NCBI RefSeq assembly: GCF_017353515.1
Contig: NZ_JAFMPY010000008.1
Span: 1-64,000, forward strand
Length of the DNA stretch: 64,000 nucleotides
DNA from: Jiella sonneratiae
GTDB taxonomy: Bacteria; Pseudomonadota; Alphaproteobacteria; Rhizobiales; Rhizobiaceae
Direction: 5' to 3'
Each line of letters opens with the position of its first letter. Positions within the stretch are counted from its first letter, which is position 1. Made by a program: the position numbers and the translations under genes. The notes below the pieces were generated by a model that saw only the letters and a list, made by a program, of their open reading frames with translations, did no database searches and was not told the DNA's origin. This document shows, in pieces, positions 11,992-20,609 of the stretch.

Positions 11992-12777
11992 ATGGACATT
12001 TACGGCGAAACCATCGCCAGCCGCCTGATGCTCGGCACCGCGCGCTATCCCTCGCCCGAAATCCTCGAGCGGGCGATCGCCGCCTCCGGCGCCGGCATCG
12101 TCACCGTCTCCTTGCGCCGTGAGGCGGCCGGCGAGCGGGCCGGCCGGAAGTTCTGGGATCTCGTCCGCGAGACCGGGGTGCGCGTCCTGCCCAACACCGC
12201 CGGCTGCCACTCGGTGCGCGAGGCGGTGACGACGGCCCGGATGGCGCGCGAGGTCTTCGGCACGGACTGGATCAAGCTCGAGGTGATCGGCGATGCCGAC
12301 ACGCTGCAGCCCGACCTCTTCGGCCTCGTCGAGGCGACGCGCATTCTCTCGGACGAGGGCTTCAAGGTGCTGGCCTATACGACCGAGGATCTCGTCGCCG
12401 CCGATCGGCTGGTCGCGGCGGGCTGCCGCGTCTTGATGCCCTGGGGCTCGCCCATCGGCTCGGCCCGGGGGCTCAACAACGTCTACGGATTGCGGGCGCT
12501 GCGGGCGCGCTTTCCGGATCTGACGCTCGTCGTCGATGCCGGCATCGGCGTGCCCTCGCATGCGGCGCAGGCGATGGAACTCGGTTATGACGGCGTGCTC
12601 CTCTCCTCGGCGGTGGCGCTCGCCGGCGATCCGGTGAAGATGGCCGAGGCTTTTCGTCTCGCGGTCTCGGCGGGCCGCCTCGGCTTCGAGGCGGATCCGC
12701 TGCATCCCCGCGACATGGCCGAGCCCTCGACGCCGGTGCTCGGACAGCCGCTGCTCGGCCAGGCGGTCTTTGCATGA
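11992..12777 (+). CDS. thiG: Thiazole synthase ThiG
   Basis: The 261-residue TIM-barrel enzyme condenses deoxyxylulose phosphate, iminoglycine and ThiS thiocarboxylate into the thiazole phosphate. Family blocks are visible: [14 protein letters not shown] near the start, [10 protein letters not shown] (the lysine forms the imine with the sugar), [15 protein letters not shown] and [18 protein letters not shown]. Three bases separate it from thiS, and its stop overlaps the thiE start. Full length. Confidence 0.96.
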   Translation: MDIYGETIASRLMLGTARYPSPEILERAIAASGAGIVTVSLRREAAGERAGRKFWDLVRETGVRVLPNTAGCHSVREAVTTARMAREVFGTDWIKLEVIGDADTLQPDLFGLVEATRILSDEGFKVLAYTTEDLVAADRLVAAGCRVLMPWGSPIGSARGLNNVYGLRALRARFPDLTLVVDAGIGVPSHAAQAMELGYDGVLLSSAVALAGDPVKMAEAFRLAVSAGRLGFEADPLHPRDMAEPSTPVLGQPLLGQAVFA

Positions 12778-13481
12778 TGCGCCTCGACCCGTTCTACCCC
12801 ATCCTTCCCGACGCCGACTGGATCGAGCGGCTGGTGCCGCTCGGGGTGAAGCTCGTGCAGCTCCGCCTCAAGGACACGCCCGAGACGGGGCTGCGGTCGC
12901 AGATCCGCCGCGCCCGCAACATTTGCCGGCGGCACGGCTGCCGGCTGATCGTCAACGACCACTGGAAGATCGCGATCGAAGAGGCTTGCGACTTCGTGCA
13001 TCTCGGCCAGGAAGACCTCGCCGAGGCGGATCTCGGCGCGATCCGCCGCGCCGGCCTCTCCCTCGGCGTCTCCACCCACGACGCGGCGGAGCTCGAAACC
13101 GCGCTCGCCGCCAAGCCCGACTATGTGGCGCTCGGCCCGGTCTGGCCGACGATCCTGAAGACGATGCCCTGGGCGCCCCAGACGCCGGCGCGGCTTCAGG
13201 CGTGGAAGGAGGCGATCGGCGCGGTGCCGCTGGTCGCCATCGGCGGGGTGACCGTCGAGCGGCTGCCGGAGGTGTTCGCCCACGGGGCGGACGTGGCCGC
13301 CGTCGTCACCGACATCACCCTGAACGCCGATCCCGAGGGTCGGACGCGGCAGTGGATCGCCGCGACGCGGGGGTATGTCGGCGATTGGCGGAATGACGCT
13401 GCTCCTGACGACATTGCGGCCGGCGCTACCCCCCTCTGCCTGCCGGGACGGGCTGTTGTGTCGACGGCGGAGCAAGAATGA
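12774..13481 (+). CDS. thiE: Thiamine-phosphate synthase ThiE with an unusual C-terminal tail
   Basis: ThiE joins hydroxymethylpyrimidine pyrophosphate with thiazole phosphate. The TIM-barrel motifs are [35 protein letters not shown] and VAIGGVTVE. The variant VQLRLKD, in place of VQLRDK, is a divergence that still keeps the phosphate-binding glycines. At 235 residues it is somewhat long: the last 30 or so, after [13 protein letters not shown], look unlike ThiE, and part of them (TPLCLPG) is encoded by a fragment of the palindromic repeat family at 13428-13449. The repeat therefore seems to have replaced or extended the original end. It overlaps thiG by four bases. Confidence 0.92.
   Translation: MMRLDPFYPILPDADWIERLVPLGVKLVQLRLKDTPETGLRSQIRRARNICRRHGCRLIVNDHWKIAIEEACDFVHLGQEDLAEADLGAIRRAGLSLGVSTHDAAELETALAAKPDYVALGPVWPTILKTMPWAPQTPARLQAWKEAIGAVPLVAIGGVTVERLPEVFAHGADVAAVVTDITLNADPEGRTRQWIAATRGYVGDWRNDAAPDDIAAGATPLCLPGRAVVSTAEQE
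13428..13449. repeat. Fragment of palindromic repeat family 1 (within thiE 3' end)
   Basis: The segment CCCCCCTCTGCCTGCCGGG matches the outer half of the family 1 units found further right, but the ATCTCCCCC hairpin part is absent. It lies inside the thiE reading frame and encodes part of its unusual tail. Confidence 0.65.
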
Positions 13482-13512
13482 CGTCTGGCCTGTCAGAGTG
13501 GCTCCCCTGCGA

Positions 13513-13559
13513 CCCCCCTCTGCCCTGCCGGGCATCTCCCCCACAAGGGGGGAGATCGG
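13513..13559 (+). repeat. Palindromic repeat family 1, unit
   Basis: This unit runs CCCCCCTCTGCCCTGCCGGG followed by CATCTCCCCCACAAGGGGGGAGATCG. It contains two hairpins: GCCCTGCCGGGC, and the stronger ATCTCCCCC / GGGGGAGAT. Near-identical units occur at 13642-13685 (inverted) and four times inside ileS. Confidence 0.9.
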
Positions 13560-13641
13560 AGGCGTCGCCGACACCACCATCTGCCTCGACGTCTGTACGG
13601 AGCGATCGGTTAAAAGCAGGGATGCGGCGCCGATGCAGGAT

Positions 13642-13685
13642 CGATCTCCCCCCTTGTGGGGGAGATGCCGGCAGGCAGAGGGGGG
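13642..13685 (-). repeat. Palindromic repeat family 1, inverted unit
   Basis: This is the reverse complement of the unit at 13513-13559, with a two-base shortening in the GCCGGCAGG part. Together the two units, about 80 bases apart, could fold into one long stem in the thiE-thiD spacer. Pairing of one unit with an inverted second is the same layout seen twice in ileS, so the pair is probably the mobile form. Confidence 0.9.
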
Positions 13686-13740
13686 TGTCTGGAGCTACGG
13701 CTGACGATGGGGTTCGTCGGATCACCGCGGCGCAATCGCA

Positions 13741-14679
13741 ATGACCCGCCCCACCATCCTCGTCGTCGGCGGCACCGATTCCTCCGGCGGCGCCGGCCTT
13801 GCGGCCGACATCCGCACGGCCGCCGCCCATGGCGTCGATGCCCGGCTGGCGGTGACGGCGGTGACGGCGCAGACCGACCACAAAGTCGGCACGGTGGCGC
13901 CGATGCCCCCTGCCCTCGTCGCCGAACAGATCGCCTTCGCGCTGGAAGACGGCTGCGTCGTCGCCGTCAAGATCGGCATGCTCGCCGAGGCGGCGATCGT
14001 CGCGGCGGTGGCGGAGGCGCTGGCGGGCTTTGCAGGGCCGATCGTCCTCGATCCGGTGATCGCGGCCTCCTCCGGCGGGCTGCTGTTGAGCGAGGAAGGG
14101 ACCGCCGGCCTGATCGAACGACTGTTGCCGATGACCACGCTGGTCACGCCCAACCTGCCGGAGCTTTCGATTCTGGCGAGCCGGGCAGCCGGCGGCTCGA
14201 TTGCCGAGTATCCGGCGCCGGCCAGCCAAACCGGCTCGTGGGGAATGGGAGAGGCGCGGCCGCAGTCTCATACGGTTTCCGGCAGATCACTTCGTGATGC
14301 CGGAAACAAAGACGCTCATTCGCCCCGCGGGCTTGATACGAGCCCCGCTCTGATCGAGCAGATCTCGTATCACGGGATGTCCCGAAACGCCGCTCTCGTC
14401 CGCAGCCTTTTTGCGGCCGGCGCCGGGGCGGTGCTCGTCAAGGGCGGTCACGGCGACGGGCCCGACGCCGCCGACCTCTTCTTCCGTTCGGGCGAAACGG
14501 CGCCCCGCCGCTATGCGGCGCCGCGCCTCGACGTCGCCCTGCGCGGCACCGGCTGCATGCTGGCGACGGCCATCGCCTCAAACCTTGCGGCCGGTCTTGC
14601 CCTGGAAGACGCCTGCGGCGCGGCGAAGGACCACGTGCGCGCGCTTTTCGAGCGCGAAGCCGGACGCCGCCGGGGATAG
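13741..14679 (+). CDS. thiD: Hydroxymethylpyrimidine (phosphate) kinase ThiD with an in-frame repeat insert
   Basis: ThiD phosphorylates HMP and HMP phosphate to the pyrophosphate used by ThiE. The ribokinase-like hallmarks are DSSGGAGLAADIRTA near the start, VLVKGGHGDGPDAADLF, and the anion-hole motif RGTGCMLATAIAS near the end. At 312 residues it is about 45 longer than usual (265-270). The excess lies between residues about 150 and 212, after VTPNLPELSILA, and about 36 codons of it (14267-14375) are a copy of palindromic repeat family 2. The frame is kept and all motifs on both sides are intact, so the enzyme may still work. It follows thiE after a 259-base repeat-filled gap and may need its own promoter. 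Confidence 0.9.
   Translation: MTRPTILVVGGTDSSGGAGLAADIRTAAAHGVDARLAVTAVTAQTDHKVGTVAPMPPALVAEQIAFALEDGCVVAVKIGMLAEAAIVAAVAEALAGFAGPIVLDPVIAASSGGLLLSEEGTAGLIERLLPMTTLVTPNLPELSILASRAAGGSIAEYPAPASQTGSWGMGEARPQSHTVSGRSLRDAGNKDAHSPRGLDTSPALIEQISYHGMSRNAALVRSLFAAGAGAVLVKGGHGDGPDAADLFFRSGETAPRRYAAPRLDVALRGTGCMLATAIASNLAAGLALEDACGAAKDHVRALFEREAGRRRG
14267..14375 (+). repeat. Palindromic repeat family 2, copy inside thiD
   Basis: About 109 bases, with two hairpins. The first has arms GTTTCCGGCA (14275-14284) and TGCCGGAAAC (14298-14307) with an inner TCAC/GTGA stem. The second has arms GATACGAG (14335-14342) and CTCGTATC (14364-14371). A copy about 90% identical by eye lies at 20868-20973. It has no stop codon in the thiD frame and encodes residues about 176-212, including GNKDAHSPRGLDTSPALIEQ. 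Confidence 0.9.
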
Positions 14680-14719
14680 TCCCCTCGGCAGCATGAAGGT
14701 CGCGCCTCGTCTCGTCTCG

Positions 14720-15298
14720 TCAGCGTGCCATCCCGTGATAGGCGCGGTTCGGCCGCATCTCGGTCGCCGAGGCGACGCGGTTCGACATGGCGAAGAAGCC
14801 CGCCGTCTGGGCGATGTCGAAGATCGCACGGTTGGAGAAGCCGGCGTCGCGCAGCGCCTGCCGGTCGGCCTCGACGATGGCGTCCGGCCGCTCGGTGAGC
14901 CTGGTGACGAAGTCGAGCATCGCCGTCTGCCGCGCGTCGAGGCCGGCGGCCCGCCAGTTCTGGGCGATCGTCTCGGCGAGCACCGGATCGCCGGAAAGCT
15001 CGCGCAGGGCGGCGCCATGGGCGGCGAGACAGTAGTGGCAGTGATTGATCGCCGAGACGACGACGGCGATCATCTCGCGCTCCAGCTTGGAGAGCTCGCT
15101 GTCCGCCAGCATCACCTCGTTGTAGAAGCGCGAGAACGCCTCGAGCTTCTTCTCGTCGAAGGCATAGGCGAGGAGGACGTTCGGCACCAGGCCGAGCTTT
15201 TCCTCGCATTTGTCGAAATAGGCTTTGGTGCGATCCGACAGCGGATCGGCAATCCCGAGACCGAGCGCCGTCACGGCGCCGTCGCCTGCATTGAACAT
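14720..15298 (-). CDS. AhpD-like peroxidase-related protein (carboxymuconolactone decarboxylase fold)
   Basis: A 192-residue protein with the core EREMIAVVVSAINHCHYCLAAHGAAL. The CHYC pair with the nearby histidine matches the AhpD redox centre, and the full length fits the uncharacterised peroxidase-related family. It may reduce peroxides through its cysteine pair, but the reductant is unknown. The start at 15298 has GGAGGGA six bases upstream; a longer frame to 15364 runs into the promoter region shared with the divergent NAD-GDH gene. It converges with thiD, with about 40 bases between them. Confidence 0.82.
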   Translation of the reverse strand: MFNAGDGAVTALGLGIADPLSDRTKAYFDKCEEKLGLVPNVLLAYAFDEKKLEAFSRFYNEVMLADSELSKLEREMIAVVVSAINHCHYCLAAHGAALRELSGDPVLAETIAQNWRAAGLDARQTAMLDFVTRLTERPDAIVEADRQALRDAGFSNRAIFDIAQTAGFFAMSNRVASATEMRPNRAYHGMAR

Positions 15299-15393
15299 TT
15301 GCAATCCCTCCACTGCGGGGGGCGCCTCGCAGAGCCGGGCCCCCTCCCCTATCATTGCTGCCACAAACCGGGGCGCGCGAGGAGGGAGAGGTC

Positions 15394-18300
15394 ATGCAGA
15401 ACGACGCGACAGGTAAGAAGGCCGCGCTGGTCGAGGCGGTCACGGCGGAACTCGGCAGCGAGAGCGCCGGCGCGAAGCTCGCGCCGCTCATCCTCGCCCG
15501 GCCGCCCGCCGAGGACCTCAAGGCCTTTGCGCCGGAGGCGCTCGCCGCCGCGGCGAGGGCCGGGGCCGAGGCCCTCGCCGCGCACCGCAAGGGCCGGCCG
15601 CTGGTCTGGATCGACCGGCCGGAGGCCTTCCGCCGCAACGGCGAGCCGCAGGAACTCGTCACCGTGGTCTCCGACGACATGGCCTTCCTGTTCGATTCGC
15701 TGACCGCCGAGATCGCCGAGCGGGCGAACGAGATCCACTACATCTCGCATCCGATCATCGACGTCGAACACGCCGCCGACGGCAGCCTCGCCAATTTCTC
15801 CGCCTCGCAGCCCGGCGAGGCGACGCGGCCGGGGACCCGCCGCACCAGCCTCATCCAGTTCGCCGTCGACCCGATGGCCGGGGGCGAGCCCGGCTCGGGC
15901 CTGTCGGAGGCGCTGGAGCGGATCCTCGCCCAGGTCGGCAACGCCAACCGCGACTTTTCGGCGATGCGCGAGCGCGTCAGCCGCGCCGTCGAGGCGCTGG
16001 AGGCGCGGGCGGGCAGGCTCTCCGAGAGCGAGCGGGCCGGGGTCGCGGAGGCGGCGCGCCTTCTCGCATGGCTGCGCGACGACAACTTCATCTTCCTCGG
16101 CACCTGCGACTACGACTATCACGGCGAACGCGACGGCGAGGTGCTGGAGCGGCGCCAGAACGAAGCGCTCGGCATCCTCTCCGACCCCGACATCCGCATT
16201 CTCGGCCGGCCGGGCCGGCCGATGCTGACGACGCCCGAGATCCGCGCCTTCCTGAAGGCCCCGGCGCCGCTGATCGTCACCAAGGCGAACGCCCGCTCGC
16301 TCGTCCACCGCAGGGCCTACATGGACTATGTCGGCGTCAAGCAGTACGACGAAGAAGGGCGGCTGACCGGGGAACTGCGGATCGTCGGCCTGTTCACCTC
16401 GACCGCCTACACCCGCTCGATCCTGACCATCCCCTATGTCCGGCTGAAGGCGCAGACCGTCATCGACGCCTCTGGCCTCCGGCCGGAGTCGCATTCCGGC
16501 AAGGCGCTCCTCAACGCGCTCGAATCCTATCCGCGCGACGAGGTCTTCCAGATCGAGCCCGAGCTGCTCGAACGCTTCGCCGCGACCGTCGTCGAGCTCG
16601 GCGAACGGCCGCGGGTGCGGGTGCTGCCGCGGGTCGACAAGTTCGACCGCTTCGCCTCGATCATCGTCTACGTGCCGCGCGACCGCTACGATTCGCGGCT
16701 CCGGGAGCGCATCGGCCACCTCCTCGCCGAGACCTATGACGGCCACGTCTCGGCATACTACCCGGCCTTTCCCGAGGGGCTGCTGGCGCGCGTCCACATC
16801 ATCATCGGGCGGGCCGGCGACCCGACGCCGGAGGTCGACGTCGAGCGGCTGGAGGCGCGCATCGCCGAGATGGCGAAGAACTGGGAGGACGAGTTCGTCG
16901 CCGCGCTCGGCCGGTCGGGAGCGCCGAGCCACCACCAGCGCTTCGCCAGCGGCCTGCCCGGCAGCTACCGCGACAGCGTCGCGCCGGCCGAGGCCGTCAC
17001 CGACGTCGCGGTGATCGAGCACCTCACCGACGAGGAGCCGCTATTCGTCGACTTCTACCGCCGCGACGGCGATTCCACCGACACGGTGCGGCTGAAGATC
17101 TACCATCTCGGCCGGGCGGTGGCGTTGTCGACGCGGGTGCCGATCCTCGAAAACATGGGCTTCGGCGTCGTCTCGGAACGCACCTTCCGGCTGGTGCGGC
17201 CGGACGGCGATCCGGTGCACCTCCACGACATGGACCTCGTCCGGGCGACCGGCGGCCGAACGATCCCCCTCGATGACGGCGGCAAGGCGCTCGAAGACGT
17301 GTTCGGCGCGGTCTGGCGCGGCCGCATCGAGAACGACGGCTTCAACGCGCTGGTGCTCGAGGCCGGCCTCGACTTCCGCAAGGCCAACGTCCTCAGGGCC
17401 TATTCCCGCTACCTGCGCCAGGCGAACCTCTCCTATTCGCCGGACTACGTCGCCAGCGCCCTGGTGCGCCACGCGGCGATCAGCGCGATGCTCTGGCGGC
17501 TGTTCGAAACCGCCTTCGATCCCGAAAGATCCGGCAGCGACGGCGACGACGCCTCGCTGATGAGCGAGAAGGCGGAGGACCGCCAGCACCGGCGGGCGGT
17601 GCTGCGCGGCTGCGCCGACGTCTATGGCGAGATCCTCGACGCTCTCGACGTCGTCGATTCGATCGACGACGACCGGATCGTCCGCCGCTTCCTCAACGCG
17701 ATCCTCTCGACGCTGAGGACCAACTATTTCGCCGTCGACGGGATTTCGGCGGTGCCGGATTCCGAGCCGGGCCGCGTCGAGCCGGCGCTCGCCTTCAAGT
17801 TCGATTCCGGCGCCGTCGAGGGGCTGCCCGCCCCGGTGCCGTTCCGCGAGATCTTCGTCTTCGACGCCCGCGTCGAGGGCGTCCACCTCAGATTCGGGCC
17901 GGTTGCGCGCGGCGGCCTCAGATGGTCGGACCGGGCCCAGGACTTCCGCACCGAGGTGCTCGGCCTCGTCAAGGCCCAGCAGGTGAAGAACGCCGTCATC
18001 GTGCCGGTGGGGGCGAAGGGCGGCTTCTATCCGAAACGGCTGCCGGATGCCGGCCAGCGCGACCAGTGGTTCGCCGCCGGCCGCTCGGCCTATGTCGTGT
18101 TCATCGCCTCGCTGCTTTCGATCACCGACAACATCGTCGGCGACGCGGTCAGGACGCCGCCGCGCGTCCGCCGCCACGACGGCGAGGACCCCTATTTCGT
18201 CGTCGCAGCCGACAAGGGCACGGCGACCTTCTCCGACACCGCCAACGCCATCGCCCAGTCCAAGGACTTCTGGCTCGACGACGCCTTCGCCTCCGGCGGC

Positions 18301-20310
18301 TCCGCCGGCTACGACCACAAGGCCATGGGCATCACCGCCCGCGGCGCCTGGGAGGCGGTGAAGCGGCATTTCCGCGAGATCTCGCGGGAGAACGGCGCCG
18401 ACGGCGCCTGGGACATCCAGAACGAGCCCTTCACCGTCGCCGGATGCGGCGACATGTCCGGCGACGTCTTCGGCAACGGCATGCTCCTGTCGAAGAAGAC
18501 CCGCCTCGTCGCCGCCTTCGACCACCGCGACATCTTCATCGATCCAGACCCCGACCCCGAGGCCTCGTTCCAAGAGCGGAAGCGGCTGTTCGACAAGCCC
18601 CGCTCCTCCTGGCAGGACTACGAGCGGGCGAAGATCTCGCATGGCGGCGGCGTGTTCTCGCGGCGCGAGAAGGTGATCCACCTGTCCGACGAGGCGGCGC
18701 GGGCGATCGGCTTCGACCGCAACGAGGGAACGCCGACCGAGATCGTCACCGCCATCCTGAAGGCGCCTGTCGACCTGCTCTGGTTCGGCGGCATCGGCAC
18801 CTATGTCCGCGCCTCCAGCGAGAGCAACGTCGACGTCGGCGACCGCTCCAACGACGCCCTGCGCGTCACGGCAGCCGAGCTGCGGGCGAAGGTCGTCGGC
18901 GAAGGCGCCAATCTCGCGGTGACCCAGAAGGGCCGCATCGAGTTCGCCCGGTCCGGCGGGCGGATCAATTCCGATGCCATCGACAACTCGGCCGGCGTCA
19001 ACACCTCCGACGTCGAGGTGAACATTAAGATCGCGCTCAACGGCGCGATGGCCGAGGGGCGCCTGACCCGCGACGACCGCAATGCGCTGCTTTCCGCCAT
19101 GACGCCGGAAGTCGCCGAGCTGGTTCTCGAAAACAACTACGAACAGACGCTGGCGATCTCGCTGGAAAAGCGCGAGGGGGTCTCCGCCCTGTCGCTGCAG
19201 GCGCGCTTCATGAGCGTGCTCGAAGCCGCCGCCCTGCTCGACCGGGGGGTGGAGAACCTGCCCTCGGAGGCGACGATCGCCGATCTCAGGAGCACCGGCC
19301 AGGGCCTCACCCGCCCCGAGATCGGCGTCCTCCTCGCCTATGCCAAGATCACGCTGTTCAACGAGATCGTCGCGAGCCGCCTGCCGGACGATCCCTATCT
19401 CGAGGACCGGCTGCACGACTATTTCCCGGGCCCGATGCGCCGCGACTTCACCCGCGACATCAAGGGCCACCGGCTCGCCCGTGAGATCATCGCGACGGTG
19501 CTCGCCAACGAGATCGTCAACCGGACCGGACCGACCTTCGTCACCACCGTCAAGGAATCGACCGGCAGTTCGGCCGCCTCGGTTGTCGAAGGTTTCGTCG
19601 CCGCCAAGGACGGCTTCGACATCCGCGACCTCTACGAGCGGGTCGACGGGCTCGACGGCACGCTTTCCGGCGAGGTCCAGAACGGGCTCTATCGCGAGAT
19701 CGGCACCTTCCTGCGCCGGCTGACGCTCTGGTACGTCCTCAACGAACCGTTCGGCTCGGGTCTGACCAGCGTCGCCGTCGAGACCCGCGACGCGCTCGGC
19801 CAGCTGAAGGGCCGGCTGCGGGAGATCGCCTCGGAGGCCGCCAGGGCGGAGGCCGAGGAGCGGGCCGGCGGCTGGACGCGCCACGGCGTGCCGGGCGACC
19901 TTGCCGAAGACATCGCCATGCTGCCGCTCGTCGCGCTCATCCCGGACATCGCCGCCGTCGCCCGCGAGACCGGGCGGCCGCTCGACGCGACGGTCCAGAG
20001 CTATTTCGAGATCACCCGGCTGTTCGAGATCGGCCGGCTCGAGGCGGCGCTGTTCCGCTACGATTCCAGCGACTATTTCGAGACCCTCGCCCTGCAGCGG
20101 GCGGGCAGCCAGATCGCCCGCGCCCGGCGGCAGCTGACGACGGCGACGCTGAAGAGCGGCGAGAGCGCCGAGGCCTGGGTGCAGGAGCGGGCCGCGACCG
20201 TCGACCGGGTGCGCGCGCAGCTGGTGGCGCTCGCCGGCAGCGGCGAGACCTCCGTCGCCCGGCTCACCGTGGCGGCGGGTCTGCTGTCAGACCTCGCGAC
20301 GCAGGTCTGA
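15394..20310 (+). CDS. gdhB: NAD-specific glutamate dehydrogenase, large (GDH-180 type)
   Basis: This 1638-residue enzyme oxidatively deaminates glutamate to 2-oxoglutarate with NAD. The catalytic part lies in the middle and C-terminal half: VHLRFGPVARGGLRWSDR, QQVKNAVIVPVGAKGGFYPK (active-site lysine), KGTATFSDTANAIAQ and WFGGIGTYVR are landmarks of this large GDH class. The first 600 or so residues are the regulatory N-terminal region. Length is normal for the class. The ATG at 15394 follows GGAGGGAG; an earlier in-frame start at 15355 is less well supported. Transcribed alone, divergent from the AhpD-like gene. Confidence 0.95.
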   Translation: MQNDATGKKAALVEAVTAELGSESAGAKLAPLILARPPAEDLKAFAPEALAAAARAGAEALAAHRKGRPLVWIDRPEAFRRNGEPQELVTVVSDDMAFLFDSLTAEIAERANEIHYISHPIIDVEHAADGSLANFSASQPGEATRPGTRRTSLIQFAVDPMAGGEPGSGLSEALERILAQVGNANRDFSAMRERVSRAVEALEARAGRLSESERAGVAEAARLLAWLRDDNFIFLGTCDYDYHGERDGEVLERRQNEALGILSDPDIRILGRPGRPMLTTPEIRAFLKAPAPLIVTKANARSLVHRRAYMDYVGVKQYDEEGRLTGELRIVGLFTSTAYTRSILTIPYVRLKAQTVIDASGLRPESHSGKALLNALESYPRDEVFQIEPELLERFAATVVELGERPRVRVLPRVDKFDRFASIIVYVPRDRYDSRLRERIGHLLAETYDGHVSAYYPAFPEGLLARVHIIIGRAGDPTPEVDVERLEARIAEMAKNWEDEFVAALGRSGAPSHHQRFASGLPGSYRDSVAPAEAVTDVAVIEHLTDEEPLFVDFYRRDGDSTDTVRLKIYHLGRAVALSTRVPILENMGFGVVSERTFRLVRPDGDPVHLHDMDLVRATGGRTIPLDDGGKALEDVFGAVWRGRIENDGFNALVLEAGLDFRKANVLRAYSRYLRQANLSYSPDYVASALVRHAAISAMLWRLFETAFDPERSGSDGDDASLMSEKAEDRQHRRAVLRGCADVYGEILDALDVVDSIDDDRIVRRFLNAILSTLRTNYFAVDGISAVPDSEPGRVEPALAFKFDSGAVEGLPAPVPFREIFVFDARVEGVHLRFGPVARGGLRWSDRAQDFRTEVLGLVKAQQVKNAVIVPVGAKGGFYPKRLPDAGQRDQWFAAGRSAYVVFIASLLSITDNIVGDAVRTPPRVRRHDGEDPYFVVAADKGTATFSDTANAIAQSKDFWLDDAFASGGSAGYDHKAMGITARGAWEAVKRHFREISRENGADGAWDIQNEPFTVAGCGDMSGDVFGNGMLLSKKTRLVAAFDHRDIFIDPDPDPEASFQERKRLFDKPRSSWQDYERAKISHGGGVFSRREKVIHLSDEAARAIGFDRNEGTPTEIVTAILKAPVDLLWFGGIGTYVRASSESNVDVGDRSNDALRVTAAELRAKVVGEGANLAVTQKGRIEFARSGGRINSDAIDNSAGVNTSDVEVNIKIALNGAMAEGRLTRDDRNALLSAMTPEVAELVLENNYEQTLAISLEKREGVSALSLQARFMSVLEAAALLDRGVENLPSEATIADLRSTGQGLTRPEIGVLLAYAKITLFNEIVASRLPDDPYLEDRLHDYFPGPMRRDFTRDIKGHRLAREIIATVLANEIVNRTGPTFVTTVKESTGSSAASVVEGFVAAKDGFDIRDLYERVDGLDGTLSGEVQNGLYREIGTFLRRLTLWYVLNEPFGSGLTSVAVETRDALGQLKGRLREIASEAARAEAEERAGGWTRHGVPGDLAEDIAMLPLVALIPDIAAVARETGRPLDATVQSYFEITRLFEIGRLEAALFRYDSSDYFETLALQRAGSQIARARRQLTTATLKSGESAEAWVQERAATVDRVRAQLVALAGSGETSVARLTVAAGLLSDLATQV

Positions 20311-20320
20311 CGGCGGCCGG

Positions 20321-20428
20321 GCCATAAGCATGATCCCGAGAAGCGGGAACCGGTCTTCGGAAGAGATCATGCGGAAACAGGAAGATGGAGCGGGAGGATG
20401 AGCGAAGCTCATTTCATCCCGCCTGATC
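20321..20428. repeat. Palindromic repeat family 3 (rhizobial CATGATCCCGA-type element)
   Basis: The sequence GCATGATCCCGAGAAGCGGG, then CCGGTCTTCGGAAGAGATCATGC, then a hairpin GCGGGAGGATGAGC / GCTCATTTCATCCCGC, closely resembles an interspersed element I know from rhizobial genomes. It lies just after the NAD-GDH stop and may serve as a transcript-end structure. It is the only copy seen in this window. Confidence 0.7.
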
Positions 20429-20477
20429 AAAACGGATATTCTTGGGCCGGCGCCGATCGACGGCGCCGGCGAGATGG

Positions 20478-20609
20478 TCACTTCTTCTTGTCGCCCGACT
20501 GGGGCGCGGCGAACTTGCCAGGCGTCGGCGCGGGCGCGGCGCCCTTCGCCTTCTTGTCGGCCTTCGGCTTGCGGACTTCCTTGTTGCTGCGCATCTGACC
20601 CTTGGCCAT
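20478..20609 (-). CDS. Small lysine-rich conserved protein, 43 residues
   Basis: The 43-residue product begins MAKGQMRSNKEVRKPKADKK and ends QSGDKKK. It is very basic, has an alanine/proline-rich middle (GAAPAPTPGKFAAP) and no signal peptide. Short MAKGQMRSNKE proteins of this form are widespread in rhizobia and annotated as hypothetical; nucleic-acid binding is possible from the charge but not shown. An AAGGG precedes the start. The gene lies between two repeat copies and converges with NAD-GDH. Confidence 0.75.
   Translation of the reverse strand: MAKGQMRSNKEVRKPKADKKAKGAAPAPTPGKFAAPQSGDKKK

Noticed and set aside
13428-14867. CRISPR array suspected from repeated units
   Set aside because: Units are few, inverted to each other, without regular spacers; no cas genes are seen.
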